Shown: piece by piece, positions 28,601 through 38,300 of the stretch
Numbering within the stretch: position 1 is the stretch's first letter
Layout: every line of letters begins with the position of its first letter
Assembly (NCBI RefSeq): GCF_002954685.1
Contig: NZ_MSCN01000001.1
Coordinates: 644,256 to 708,255 of the forward strand
Direction: 5' to 3'
Source: Polaribacter porphyrae
GTDB lineage: Bacteria; Bacteroidota; Bacteroidia; Flavobacteriales; Flavobacteriaceae
DNA: 64,000 bases
Position numbers and translations under genes: made by a program
Notes under the pieces: model-generated
What the model saw: only the letters and a program-made list of their open reading frames with translations
What the model was told of the DNA's origin: nothing
Databases searched by the model: none

Positions 28601-28807
28601 TTGAATAAAAAGATAGAAAAAGAAAAAAAAGAAGTAAAACTTTCTCTAGGATTACTTACAGGTTATTGTATAGCAGGTACATTTCAGAAATTTTATGCTG
28701 ATATTCCTTGGAGTGAAGCATTTTCCAAAAAAGAATTATTAATGTCTTTTGCAGGAATATTTATATCAGTATTTATCATTATCAGATTAAAAAATAAGAG
28801 AAAATGA
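28601..28807 (+). CDS. Small membrane protein
   Basis: The 68-residue protein starts from TTG at 28601, with a lysine/glutamate-rich N-terminus and hydrophobic segments near residues 14-25 and 45-62 (LLMSFAGIFISVFIIIRL). Its end overlaps the ATG of the serine hydrolase (ATGA), arguing for translational coupling. No ATG is available upstream. Confidence 0.6.
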   Translation: MNKKIEKEKKEVKLSLGLLTGYCIAGTFQKFYADIPWSEAFSKKELLMSFAGIFISVFIIIRLKNKRK

Positions 28808-30249
28808 AAACCAATGTAAGTTTAAAAAAGTGTTTAATTATCATTTTATTTATCCCTATTACTATTTTTTCTCAAAGAAATTTACCAATCCAAAAAGATT
28901 TCCCTTTAGGAAAAAAAGGTGAAGTTTTAAAAACGTTTATAGAGGTTATAAATAGTCAAAAAAATGAAGTTGAACTTTTAAATACAAATTCTAGTAAAAA
29001 AAATAGGAATGAAGTATCTGAACAGATCTACGAACTAAAAGCGTTAACAGGAGGTATAACTTTTAAAGGAATCTTTAAATCTAGAAGATTACAAGAAAAC
29101 CAAACCATACTTATTATTGAAGATAAAAACTATACTTTATGGAGAGGAATTTCCATAACATTTGATAACAAAACAGATTATAATATAGAAAGTTTTAGCC
29201 AGAGATTATTTCCAAAACAAGATGAAGAGAGAGAAATATCTTCATCTAAAATGATTAAGATCATTTCTAAAAGAGTAAAAAAACTAGCTGATAAAGATTT
29301 GTTTTCAGGTGCAGTTTTAGTAGCAAAAGGAAATGAGATTCTCTATAAAAAAGCTTTTGGAGAAGCCAGTAAACGCTATCACATAGCTAATAATTTAGAT
29401 ACTAAATTCAATATAGCTTCTGTTGGCAAAATGTTTACAGGGGTTTCTATTATGCAACTTAAAGAAAAAGGGAAATTAAAAATAGAGAATACAATTGACA
29501 ATTATATTGCTGAAAGTTGGTTGCCAAAAGAAATTTCGAAACAAATAACCATTCATCATTTGCTAACACATACAAGTGGATTAGGAAATTATTTTAATGA
29601 AAAATTTATAAACTCATCCAAAGAAAATTTTAGAAATATCAACGATTTTAAATCTCTGATAGTTAATGATACATTAAAATTTGAACCAGGAAAAGGATAC
29701 TACTACAGCAATATAGGTGTTTTACTTTTGGGTGTAATTATAGAAAAATTATCAGGTTTAGACTACGAAACTTACATTAAAGAAAATATTCACAAACCTT
29801 CTAATATGACAAATTCTGGTTTTTTTGATATGGATGAACCTGTTGAAAATTTAGCAATAGGTTATATAAAAACAAGAGAAAATAAATATGGATGGAAAAA
29901 CAACTTGTTTAAACACGTTATTAAAGGAGGTCCAGCTGGAGGTGGATTCTCAACAGTTACTGATTTGTATAATTTCATGTTAGCTTTAAAAAATGAAAAG
30001 TTGGTTTCAAAGCAGAGTTTAGAATTATTATGGAAAAGAAATACTCCTTATAGATATGGATACTGTTTTGAAGTAAAAAACACAAAAATAGGAAAACAAG
30101 TGGGGCATTCAGGAGGTTTTGCAGGTATAAATTCAGAAGTTATTTATGATACAAGTAAAGATTATATTTCAGTAGTTTTATCAAATTATGAAACAGGAAT
30201 AAACACATCTAACTTTATTAGAGAGTTACTCAATAGAGTAGAGGATTAA
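28804..30249 (+). CDS. Serine hydrolase, beta-lactamase (class C/PBP) family
   Basis: The 481-residue exported protein has a signal peptide ending near FSQ. The family motifs are in order: SVGK (SxxK nucleophile, near residue 201), YSN (YYYSNIG) and HSGG (VGHSGGFAG). About 130 residues before the catalytic domain form an N-terminal extension with the strand-rich ITFKGIFKSRR region. Substrate (peptide, ester or cell-wall fragment) cannot be told. It is coupled to the small membrane protein upstream. Confidence 0.92.
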   Translation: MKTNVSLKKCLIIILFIPITIFSQRNLPIQKDFPLGKKGEVLKTFIEVINSQKNEVELLNTNSSKKNRNEVSEQIYELKALTGGITFKGIFKSRRLQENQTILIIEDKNYTLWRGISITFDNKTDYNIESFSQRLFPKQDEEREISSSKMIKIISKRVKKLADKDLFSGAVLVAKGNEILYKKAFGEASKRYHIANNLDTKFNIASVGKMFTGVSIMQLKEKGKLKIENTIDNYIAESWLPKEISKQITIHHLLTHTSGLGNYFNEKFINSSKENFRNINDFKSLIVNDTLKFEPGKGYYYSNIGVLLLGVIIEKLSGLDYETYIKENIHKPSNMTNSGFFDMDEPVENLAIGYIKTRENKYGWKNNLFKHVIKGGPAGGGFSTVTDLYNFMLALKNEKLVSKQSLELLWKRNTPYRYGYCFEVKNTKIGKQVGHSGGFAGINSEVIYDTSKDYISVVLSNYETGINTSNFIRELLNRVED

Positions 30250-30388
30250 TAAGTGCTTAAATTGATTACCAACATACATTTGAGTAATTTTTAAGGTAAT
30301 TTGAAGAATCATCATAAAACTATTGGAGCAATATTCTAATGATTCCTGAATTCAATTTAGTATATAAAAACTAAACTTCCGACAATTA

Positions 30389-31042
30389 TTACCCTTTAAC
30401 AATATCTAAAAACTCTTTTCGCTTTAAATCATTGTTAAAACAACCACCATATTCTATAGTTGTTGTAAAACTGTTCTTGTCTTTTATACCTCTAGAAGAA
30501 ACACAAAGATGTTTTGCATTAATGACCACAATTACATCTTCGGTTTTTAAAATATGTTGTAAATCTTTTAAAATTTGTAGTGATAATCTTTCCTGAACTT
30601 GAGGTCTGTGTGCATAATAATCAACCAATCTGTTTATTTTTGAAAGTCCGATTACTTTATCTTTAGGGATGTAACCAATATGTGCTTTACCAGTAATTGG
30701 TAAAAAATGATGCTCGCAAGAAGAATCTATGTTAATGTTCTGTTCAATAAGTACTTTATTATAACCATATTTATTCTCAAAAACTGACAATTTTGGTTTG
30801 TTATCAGGCTTTAATCCATAGAACAATTCTTTTACATACATTTTTGCAAACCTGTATGGAGTTCCAGCCAAACTATCATCTGTTAAGTCTAGCCCTAATT
30901 CTTGCATAATCATTTTAAAATGATACTGAATAGCAGTTATTTTTTCTACATCAGATTTATCAAACGCATCACTTCTTAAAGGAGTTTCTACACTTGTTGA
31001 GATATGATTATCACCTAATATTTCTATTGATTTCTTATCCAT
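30389..31042 (-). CDS. folE: GTP cyclohydrolase I
   Basis: This enzyme converts GTP to dihydroneopterin triphosphate for folate-type pterins. The family motifs are clear: DSSCEHHFLPITGKAHIGY with the zinc ligands Cys and His, and CVSSRGIKD further on. The frame extends upstream into merC, but the ATG at 31042 gives a 217-residue protein of normal length. It overlaps merC by 8 bp. Adjacency to merC, a COG0523 remnant and a Zur-like palindrome suggests a zinc-responsive copy. Confidence 0.95.
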   Translation of the reverse strand: MDKKSIEILGDNHISTSVETPLRSDAFDKSDVEKITAIQYHFKMIMQELGLDLTDDSLAGTPYRFAKMYVKELFYGLKPDNKPKLSVFENKYGYNKVLIEQNINIDSSCEHHFLPITGKAHIGYIPKDKVIGLSKINRLVDYYAHRPQVQERLSLQILKDLQHILKTEDVIVVINAKHLCVSSRGIKDKNSFTTTIEYGGCFNNDLKRKEFLDIVKG

Positions 31043-31436
31043 TTGAACAACATTTATCTTCTTTACATTTGCAAAATTTGAGATTGTAGATGTGAAAAAA
31101 AACCAACCCAAGTGATGGTAAATAGATAAAGTATTCTGGTATAGCAAACCATTGTGTTTTTTCATTGAAAATTGTGAAAAATAACAATCCCCAACTTATC
31201 CACAATGCAAATTTTATCCACTCTTTAGCAGTATTTTTTGTAGACCAATAGATAGCAACAAAAGAAATGGCTAAAAAAGCGTAGTCTAAACTTTTCCATA
31301 AATCAGGTGCTTCTGCAGCGCAACAAGTTACGTGAGCTTGAGCTATGAAAAGAAAAGGTGTTACAATACAGTGTATTAAACACAAGCTACTTGCTGCAAC
31401 TCCAAAAAAATCAGATTTCTGTTTTATTGAAACCAT
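31035..31436 (-). CDS. MerC-domain membrane protein
   Basis: The 133-residue protein has four hydrophobic segments, an N-terminal LCLIHCIVTPFL motif with the MerC-type cysteine, and a cysteine-rich C-terminus (CKCKEDKCC) that could bind a metal. MerC-like proteins in Bacteroidota often neighbour metal-stress genes. ATG at 31436 is preferred to the TTG at 31442. A -7 element on the minus strand (31466-31459) would leave a 16-base leader. Confidence 0.88.
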   Translation of the reverse strand: MVSIKQKSDFFGVAASSLCLIHCIVTPFLFIAQAHVTCCAAEAPDLWKSLDYAFLAISFVAIYWSTKNTAKEWIKFALWISWGLLFFTIFNEKTQWFAIPEYFIYLPSLGLVFFHIYNLKFCKCKEDKCCSNG

Positions 31437-31458
31437 AATCAATTTTCAAATTAGTTTG

Positions 31459-31466
31459 CAAATATA
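31459..31466 (-). promoter_or_regulatory. -7 element of the merC-folE promoter
   Basis: On the minus strand this reads TATATTTG, an exact TAnnTTTG match 22 bp before the merC ATG. The palindrome at 31483-31497 lies just upstream, over the -33 region. Confidence 0.6.
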
Positions 31467-31482
31467 CTAAAGTATTTGGTAT

Positions 31483-31497
31483 TGCAACAAAGTTGCA
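31483..31497. promoter_or_regulatory. Zur-like palindrome shared by two divergent promoters
   Basis: TGCAAC (31483-31488) and GTTGCA (31492-31497) form a perfect inverted repeat with an AAA spacer. It abuts the plus-strand -7 element TAAATTTG (31499-31506) and covers the -33 region of the minus-strand promoter, a repressor position for both. The zinc link rests on the neighbours (folE, merC, COG0523 remnant), not on a proven consensus. Confidence 0.6.
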
Positions 31498-31498
31498 T

Positions 31499-31506
31499 TA
31501 AATTTG
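31499..31506 (+). promoter_or_regulatory. -7 element of the phoX-like gene
   Basis: TAAATTTG matches TAnnTTTG exactly and lies 39 bp before the ATG at 31546, directly after the palindrome. Confidence 0.6.
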
Positions 31507-31545
31507 TGGTTATATAGTCAAAGTGTCAAATACCCAATTAAAATT

Positions 31546-33228
31546 ATGACATCAATTAAAAGAAGAAAATTTATTTCTTTTTTAGGAAAAGCGAGTATAG
31601 GAGCCATAATTGCTCCACCATTTTTAATGAGTTGTGGTAATACTGCCAAACCGATTAAAGGTGATAGATTATCTCAAAATGAAATCAATAGATTAAAAAA
31701 TACAGTTTTAGAAAGTATATTGCCTTCAGATAAAGACGATTTAATTTTAGCAAAAGGGCTAAAATATCAACCTATAATTAAATGGGGAGACGAAATCAGT
31801 GATGCAGATACTTTTGGGTTTAATAACGATTTTACCTGTTTTATTCCTTTAGATAAAAACAATCCTAAAGATGGTTTATTGTGGGTAAATCACGAATATA
31901 TTCATTCTCTTTATGTTTCTGGTTTTGATGAAAATGCTTATGAGAACCCTTTAGATCATAAAACTTTACAACAAGTAGATGTAGAAATGTATAATGTTGG
32001 TGGTAGTATTGTTAGAATAAAAGAAGAAAATGGAGTTTGGCAAGTTGTAAAAAACGATTCTCATAACAGACGAATTTCAGCAAAAACGCCCATCAAATTA
32101 AATTGGGATACTCCAATAAAAGGAAAAACGACAGCAATAGGAACATTGGCAAACTGTTCAGGAGGAATTACACCTTGGAATACTTTTTTAACCTGTGAAG
32201 AAAATTACGATGGTTTTTTTGGAGAAACTATTTATGATGAAAACAATCAATCAACTTTTAAACCAAGCAGATATTGTGGTTGGGAAAAATTTTACAATCA
32301 TCCTCCAGAACATTATGGTTGGGTTGTAGAGGTTAATCCAAAAAATGGAGAAGCTCAAAAACATATTGCTTTGGGTAGGTTTTCTCACGAATGTTGCACA
32401 CTTTATGAATTAGAAGATAAACGGATTGTTGCTTATTCAGGAGACGATCATAACAATGAACATCTCTATAAATTTATAGCATCTAAACCCAGTTCTTTAA
32501 AAGAAGGAACATTGTATGTTGCAGATACTGTACAAGGAAAGTGGTTAGCTTTAGATTGGGAAAATCAACCAAAATTAAAAGCTAAATTTAAAGACCAAAC
32601 AGAAGTCTTAATTAGGGCAAGAGAGTCTTCAAAAATTTTAGGAGCAACCCCTTTAAATCGTCCTGAAGATATAGAAATTGATCCAATAACTGGTCATGTT
32701 TTGGTATCGTTAACCAATAACTACGATAAGAAAGATTTTCACGGTTCTATCTTAAAAGTTGAAGAAAGCAATGGTAAATTCGATGCACTAACCTTTAAAG
32801 CATCAACGTATAAAGCTGGTGGAGAAGAAAATGGTTTTTCGTGTCCAGATAATTTAGCATTCGATTTTGCAGGAAATCTTTGGATGACTTCTGACATGTC
32901 TGGAAGTGCAATGAACAAAGAAGGAAAACCCTATTTACCTTTTAAAAATAATAGTTTATTTGTGATTCCTAGATTTGGTAAAGATGCAGGAAAAGTAATA
33001 CGTGTAGCCTCTGCACCAACAGATGCAGAACTCACAGGTCCTTGGTTTGCACCTGATGGAAAAACGTTGTTTTTAAGCGTACAACATCCAGGAGAACAAA
33101 CTACAGATATTACAAAACCGACAAGTACGTGGCCTTTTGATGGAGATAATATTCCAAAACCTGCAGTTGTAGCTATTACTGGAGATTTGATTAAAAAAAT
33201 GAATAATTTAAATCTAATCGAAGGTTAA
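31546..33228 (+). CDS. PhoX-family (DUF839) phosphatase, Tat-type lipoprotein
   Basis: The start MTSIKRRKFISFLGKASIGA has the twin-arginine motif RRKFI, followed by a lipobox (FLMSC), so export is probably by Tat with lipidation. The 560-residue protein has PhoX-like features: NHEYIHSLYV, GRFSHECCT, the acidic GDDHNNEHLYKF and ENGFSCPDNLAFD. PhoX enzymes are Ca/Fe-dependent phosphatases that release phosphate from organic esters. A frame extends to TTG at 31504, but the ATG lies directly before the Tat motif. Position next to 5'-nucleotidase genes fits phosphate scavenging. Confidence 0.88.
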   Translation: MTSIKRRKFISFLGKASIGAIIAPPFLMSCGNTAKPIKGDRLSQNEINRLKNTVLESILPSDKDDLILAKGLKYQPIIKWGDEISDADTFGFNNDFTCFIPLDKNNPKDGLLWVNHEYIHSLYVSGFDENAYENPLDHKTLQQVDVEMYNVGGSIVRIKEENGVWQVVKNDSHNRRISAKTPIKLNWDTPIKGKTTAIGTLANCSGGITPWNTFLTCEENYDGFFGETIYDENNQSTFKPSRYCGWEKFYNHPPEHYGWVVEVNPKNGEAQKHIALGRFSHECCTLYELEDKRIVAYSGDDHNNEHLYKFIASKPSSLKEGTLYVADTVQGKWLALDWENQPKLKAKFKDQTEVLIRARESSKILGATPLNRPEDIEIDPITGHVLVSLTNNYDKKDFHGSILKVEESNGKFDALTFKASTYKAGGEENGFSCPDNLAFDFAGNLWMTSDMSGSAMNKEGKPYLPFKNNSLFVIPRFGKDAGKVIRVASAPTDAELTGPWFAPDGKTLFLSVQHPGEQTTDITKPTSTWPFDGDNIPKPAVVAITGDLIKKMNNLNLIEG

Positions 33229-33289
33229 ATTGAAGTCTAATTCTGATAAAAAGACACTAAAAAAGATAGAAAAATAAAGTTTTTAATAA

Positions 33290-33430
33290 ATGAAAAAATT
33301 ACCTTTAACTGTATTAAGTGGATTTTTAGGTGCTGGAAAAACAACGTTGTTAAACCATGTTTTGCATAATAAAGAAGATTTAAAAGTAGCTGTAATCGTA
33401 AACGATATGGCCAATTGCAGTTTAGAGTAA
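33290..33430 (+). pseudogene. Truncated COG0523 (CobW/ZigA-type) GTPase
   Basis: The 46-codon frame [20 protein letters not shown] continues to [10 protein letters not shown] and stops. It is the exact N-terminus of a COG0523 metal-chaperone GTPase, with an intact Walker A (GFLGAGKTT). The remaining 300 or so residues are missing, and no continuation is found before the next gene at 33484. COG0523 genes are often zinc-regulated and linked to folE, which fits the neighbours. It is a deletion remnant rather than a functional protein. Confidence 0.85.
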
Positions 33431-33483
33431 ATTTCTTTCATTAGCTTTAATATAATTACTACATTTAATCAAATTTGTATTCA

Positions 33484-34230
33484 ATGAAATTGTATCATTT
33501 TATTTTTCTCTTTTTTGTGCTTGTTTCTTGCAAAAAAACAAATCAAAACCTCATAAAAATTACAGCAAAAACTACTGAATTAGATAGCAGTATTGTTGCA
33601 AATGAAGCCTTTGAAAAAGTTATTAGTCCTTATAAGGAAAAGTTATCTTCAGAAATGAATGCTGTATTGTGTTATGCTCCTCGAAATTTTGTAAAAAATG
33701 ATGGGAATCTACAAAGTTCTTTAGGAAATTTAATGGCAGATTTGTGTTATGAAATCGCAAACCCTATGTTTAAAGAAAAAACAAATGCAACTATCGATTT
33801 TGCAATGTTTAATAGTGGTGGTTTGCGTGCTCCAATTACAAAAGGAAATGTAATTACAGAAAATGCGTTTAAATTAATGCCTTTTGATAACGAGTTTGTT
33901 GTTGTAGAGCTTTCGGGTGATAAAATGGAGGAGTTAATCAGTTATTTTATCAGGAATAAAAAAGCACATCCATTATCGAAAAACACCTCATTTTTGATAA
34001 AAGAAAACGATTATGATTTAAAGATAAATGGTAAAAAATTTGATAAAAATAAAACGTACAAAGTACTAACTTCAGATTATTTACAGAGTGGAGGAGATCG
34101 AATGAATTTCTTTAAAAATCCACTACAATTAACCAAATTGAATTATAAAGTAAGAGATGCAGTGATTGATTATTTTAAGAAAGTAGATACTTTAAAAACA
34201 ACTATTGATAAACGTATAATTGTAGAATAA
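33484..34230 (+). CDS. 5'-nucleotidase C-terminal-domain lipoprotein
   Basis: The 248-residue protein has a lipoprotein signal (FFVLVSC) and matches the substrate-binding C-terminal half of 5'-nucleotidases: SSLGNLMADL, FNSGGLRAPI, FDNEFVVVEL and LTSDYLQSGGDRM. ATG at 33484 is preferred over TTG at 33475. The catalytic half is encoded separately by the next gene, which overlaps by 1 bp. Both gene products should meet at the cell surface or in the periplasm. Confidence 0.9.
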   Translation: MKLYHFIFLFFVLVSCKKTNQNLIKITAKTTELDSSIVANEAFEKVISPYKEKLSSEMNAVLCYAPRNFVKNDGNLQSSLGNLMADLCYEIANPMFKEKTNATIDFAMFNSGGLRAPITKGNVITENAFKLMPFDNEFVVVELSGDKMEELISYFIRNKKAHPLSKNTSFLIKENDYDLKINGKKFDKNKTYKVLTSDYLQSGGDRMNFFKNPLQLTKLNYKVRDAVIDYFKKVDTLKTTIDKRIIVE

Positions 34231-35144
34231 TGGAAAGAAGAAAATTTATAAAACAGTTAGGAGGAGCATCTACTTTAGCATTAGTTGGCGGACTAACTTT
34301 ACCTGCTTTTTCACCTAAAAAACAACGTCATATTACCATTTTACATACCAATGATACACATAGCCAAATTGAGCCATTTAAACCTACACATCATAGAAAT
34401 GCCAACAAGGGTGGAGTAGCCAAAAGAGCAACTTTAATTGAACAAATTAGAAAAGAAAATGCGAATACGTTGTTGTTAGATGCTGGTGATATTTTTCAAG
34501 GAACTCCATATTTTAATTATTTTGGTGGCGAATTAGAGTTCAAGTTGATGAGTATGTTAAAGTATGATGTAGCTACACTAGGTAACCACGATTTTGACAA
34601 TTCTATTGAAGGTTTTCAGAAACAATTACCAAATGCAAATTTCGATTTTGTTTCTGCGAATTATGATTTTAAAAATACAGTTTTAGACACACTTGTAAAA
34701 CCCTATAAAATTATAGTTAAAGATGGCATTAAAATAGGAATCTTCGGATTAGGAATTGAACTAGAAGGTTTGGTTGGTAAAAAATTATACAAAGAAACCA
34801 AATATCTAGATCCTGTAGAAATTACAAAAGACATTACAGATGAGTTAAAAAACAAACAAAACTGCGATTTGATTATTTGTTTATCGCATTTAGGCTATTA
34901 TTACAAAAGAAATCCGAAGAAAATTTCTGATTTAAATTTAGCAAAAGCCACAGAAAATATCGATTTAATTATTGGAGGTCATACCCATACTTTCTTACCA
35001 AAACCTACCATCGTAAAAAACAAACAAGGTAAAAATATGTTGGTGAATCAAGTTGGTGCTTATGGAATTAATTTGGGGCGTGTTGATTTTTACTTTGATG
35101 AAATAGAAGGTGCATCAGCAAAAGGAACTACTATTTTGGTTTAA
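34230..35144 (+). CDS. 5'-nucleotidase metallophosphatase domain, Tat-exported
   Basis: The 304-residue protein starts MERRKFIKQLGG with a twin-arginine signal. All dimetal motifs are present: HTNDTHSQ, DAGDIFQGT, TLGNHDFD, CLSHLGYY and GGHTHTF. It lacks the C-terminal substrate-binding domain, which the preceding gene supplies. The order (C-domain gene first, catalytic gene second) rules out a simple frameshift of one fused gene. Together with the PhoX-like gene it forms a phosphate-ester-hydrolysing cluster. Confidence 0.92.
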   Translation: MERRKFIKQLGGASTLALVGGLTLPAFSPKKQRHITILHTNDTHSQIEPFKPTHHRNANKGGVAKRATLIEQIRKENANTLLLDAGDIFQGTPYFNYFGGELEFKLMSMLKYDVATLGNHDFDNSIEGFQKQLPNANFDFVSANYDFKNTVLDTLVKPYKIIVKDGIKIGIFGLGIELEGLVGKKLYKETKYLDPVEITKDITDELKNKQNCDLIICLSHLGYYYKRNPKKISDLNLAKATENIDLIIGGHTHTFLPKPTIVKNKQGKNMLVNQVGAYGINLGRVDFYFDEIEGASAKGTTILV

Positions 35145-35326
35145 ATGATTATAAGTTTTTTGATTAAATTATTTACAAATATAATATGTAATAATCTTAC
35201 ATTTTATTGGTATTGAAGCATTTTTGGTGTACTAAAGCAGTACAATTTACTTTTCTTTTAGTTGTTGTTTATTGGATAAAATTACAACTATTTTTTAAGT
35301 GATTTTAATTAAAAAATACTAGTTAC

Positions 35327-38300
35327 TCATAATATCAAATACTTTTTAGAATCTATTTTATAAGCAATATCATCAAATCTCATTGGTTTAGATTTATGTT
35401 TCACTAAAACCTCTTTTGTATTATTAATCATTGTATTTATGTAAAATAATTCTGTATTGTTATTCTTTTCAAAGAGTTCCTTACATTCTATTAGTTCTTT
35501 AAGAATTATCTCACTTGTTTTATAATCTGAAGTTTTACTGATGTTATTTAGAACATCAATAGCTAAACGTTCAGGAGAACTTATTTCTCTAAAATTATAT
35601 TTATTACCATTTGATAATTTTATTAAATCTATCAAATAGGGTATTGATTTTATATTATTGTGTGTTTTCCAGTCAGAACTTGAAAGACCATAATTGACTT
35701 CGCTTTTAAATTCAGAAATATTATTTATTATCCAATTATATAATATTTTAAAGGCATCATCGTGATTACTAATAATTAAATATTTAATTATTGTTAATTC
35801 TCTGCTTTTAATAGTATTGTTTTTATAAAACTCATTTAAAGTATTTGCAACAAAGTTGTATTCTTGGCTGTCCATTAGTAACTGAATTGCTATCCAAGAT
35901 AAATCATCAGAATGTTCTTTAGTTTCGTGAGGTTTGAATAAACTTTTTAAGAAAGCGATATCATTTGTTTTTTCAAAATATACATAAAGAATTTCTTTTC
36001 TGTAATACCAACTATATTCTTTAATTGTGGATATGAATTTTTTTATTATATCATTTACTTCATCAAGTCCATTTTTTAAAGCATAAATTGCGTGATTTTT
36101 AAAAATTATTGGCGTAATATTTTTATTTTTTAAGTTATCAATTATTCTTTCATCTAATAGTTTTTTTTCAACATTTTTAATTATATAATCATATCCAAAG
36201 TCTTCATCATTCATAAACATTGAACCATCAATGAAAAGCATTTCTAATAATTGATTTTCTGAAAAACTTAAATCCAAATAATTTCTAAAAAACCATAATA
36301 ATTCACATTTATTCCTATTATTATCATTCTTATTTGAGTATTCATTAAAAGTAACCTTATCTATGTTTTCAAAACACCAACGAGAAATATGTTCTATTTG
36401 ACGTTTTGTTAGGATAATTGATTCCTTCTTATCAGATTTTAATTTTTCATAAATTTTAGTGATTAAATATAATTCGTTGTTGACATTTAGTAAAACATCA
36501 TCTAGATTAGCTTTCCCATTATTATTTAATAAAGTATTATGAATTAAATTCATAAAAGTATCTGGAAACTTTTTTCGTAACTTTACATTATCGTAATAAG
36601 ATTTTCTATCTTCTAAATTATTTTTCCAAGTAATGATTTTATCAGATATTAAACTAAAGTAATCTTTAGCTTTTTCAATTATGACTTTTTGATTAAATAA
36701 CAAATCAAAACTTTCAGATAAACTGGTTTTGTGAAATTCAGCCCAATCATTTCTTATATTATAATCTAATTGGTCATCATCAAAATTTAAATCAGTGTTG
36801 TCAAGTATTAATTTTTGAAATTTAAAAGCTAAATCATAATCTTTATGAATTAAATTATTTCTAAAATATAATACATTTTTTCTATCAATATTTCCAGATT
36901 GAAATTCATTAAGGATTAAATCTATATTATTTTCAGAAGCTAATTCAGAAAGAAAATGCCTTTTGTCGCTAAAACTTAATTTTTTTGATTTGTTTGTATC
37001 TGTATTCAGAATGGTTTTAAAAGCTTCATCAGCTTTATTACAATTATGAATAAAAGTCAAAATAACTGCTTCATTCATTAATGTTAAACTTTTATCATCA
37101 ATACTACTCACAATAAATTTTATCATTAAATCATAAACTGATGAATCTTTTTTTTGCAGGTTATTTAATTTATTAATAATACTTTCAATTTCTTCTTTTT
37201 TTAAATCTAATTTATAGTTGTACTCTAATTTTAAGAATGTTTTTAATGAATAAACTAAATGTTCTGGATTATTAAATTTTTTGAGAATTTCTTTAAAATT
37301 GTCTTCTTCAGTGTAAGTACTAAAATTATCATTTTTAGGAAATTTTCTTTTGTTTGCATCAATAATTTTTGGAGTTAAAGATTGCAAGTAGTGAAAAAAG
37401 TTGTCAGCATTAGATTCTTTTATAAGTTGTAAAATTGCTCCTGTGACAAAATGATGGTCATTACTATCTAAAGCTTTAATAACTTCTCTGATGTAGTTTT
37501 CATCACTATGAAATTTCAATTCCTTAATTGCATAAATAATATCAGATTTAAATCTTGAATCAACTATTTCAATTGGTTCTGTCAGCATTTCTAACATCAT
37601 CAACTTAATTTCATCAATTTTATAATTTAGTGTCATATTAGAAATCACATTTATAGCGGATATCCTTGCTCTTCTATGATTATTAATATTTTTAGATTGA
37701 TTTATTAGAAAATCAATATTTACATGACAATTTGCAAAAGTTGCCAATTCTTTTGCTTCGATACCATATTTAGAAATCCATAAATTATCTTTAATACACC
37801 TTTTTGTAAAATACTTTTGAAAAACTATAGCCTTGATGCTATCTGTTATTCTGTCTGTATCTGCTTTTAATAAAATTTCATAATCGTTTTGAATAAGCCA
37901 ATCTATAACATGTGCATACAACTCTGATTTTTCATCTAATACGTTTATTAGGTATGTTATTGAATTAAACCAAGAAGGATGAGTATTACTTGTCTCTTCA
38001 TCTATGCTTATAAAACTTATTATATCATTAAAAGAAAGAGTAGAAAGTGTTTTTGCTACTAAAAATTCTTGTAAACTTCTATGTTCAAACTCCCAACTAT
38101 TACTATTAAAAACTTTTTGAATGAAACAAGAGTTTATAAAATCTTGTTTGTTGTTACCTAATATTAAATTTAAATAACCATCTTTTATTTCATTTTCTTG
38201 CATAGCTTCCAGAATGAGTGCTATTTTTTTACAAGAACTCAAGACTATTGATTTGTCAAATACAGTTTCTTTTAATCTCAAATCATCATCATTCAGTCGT

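Noticed and set aside
33484..35144. Split 5'-nucleotidase as a frameshifted single gene
   Set aside because: The C-terminal domain gene precedes the catalytic-domain gene, and each has its own export signal, so a frameshift cannot explain it.
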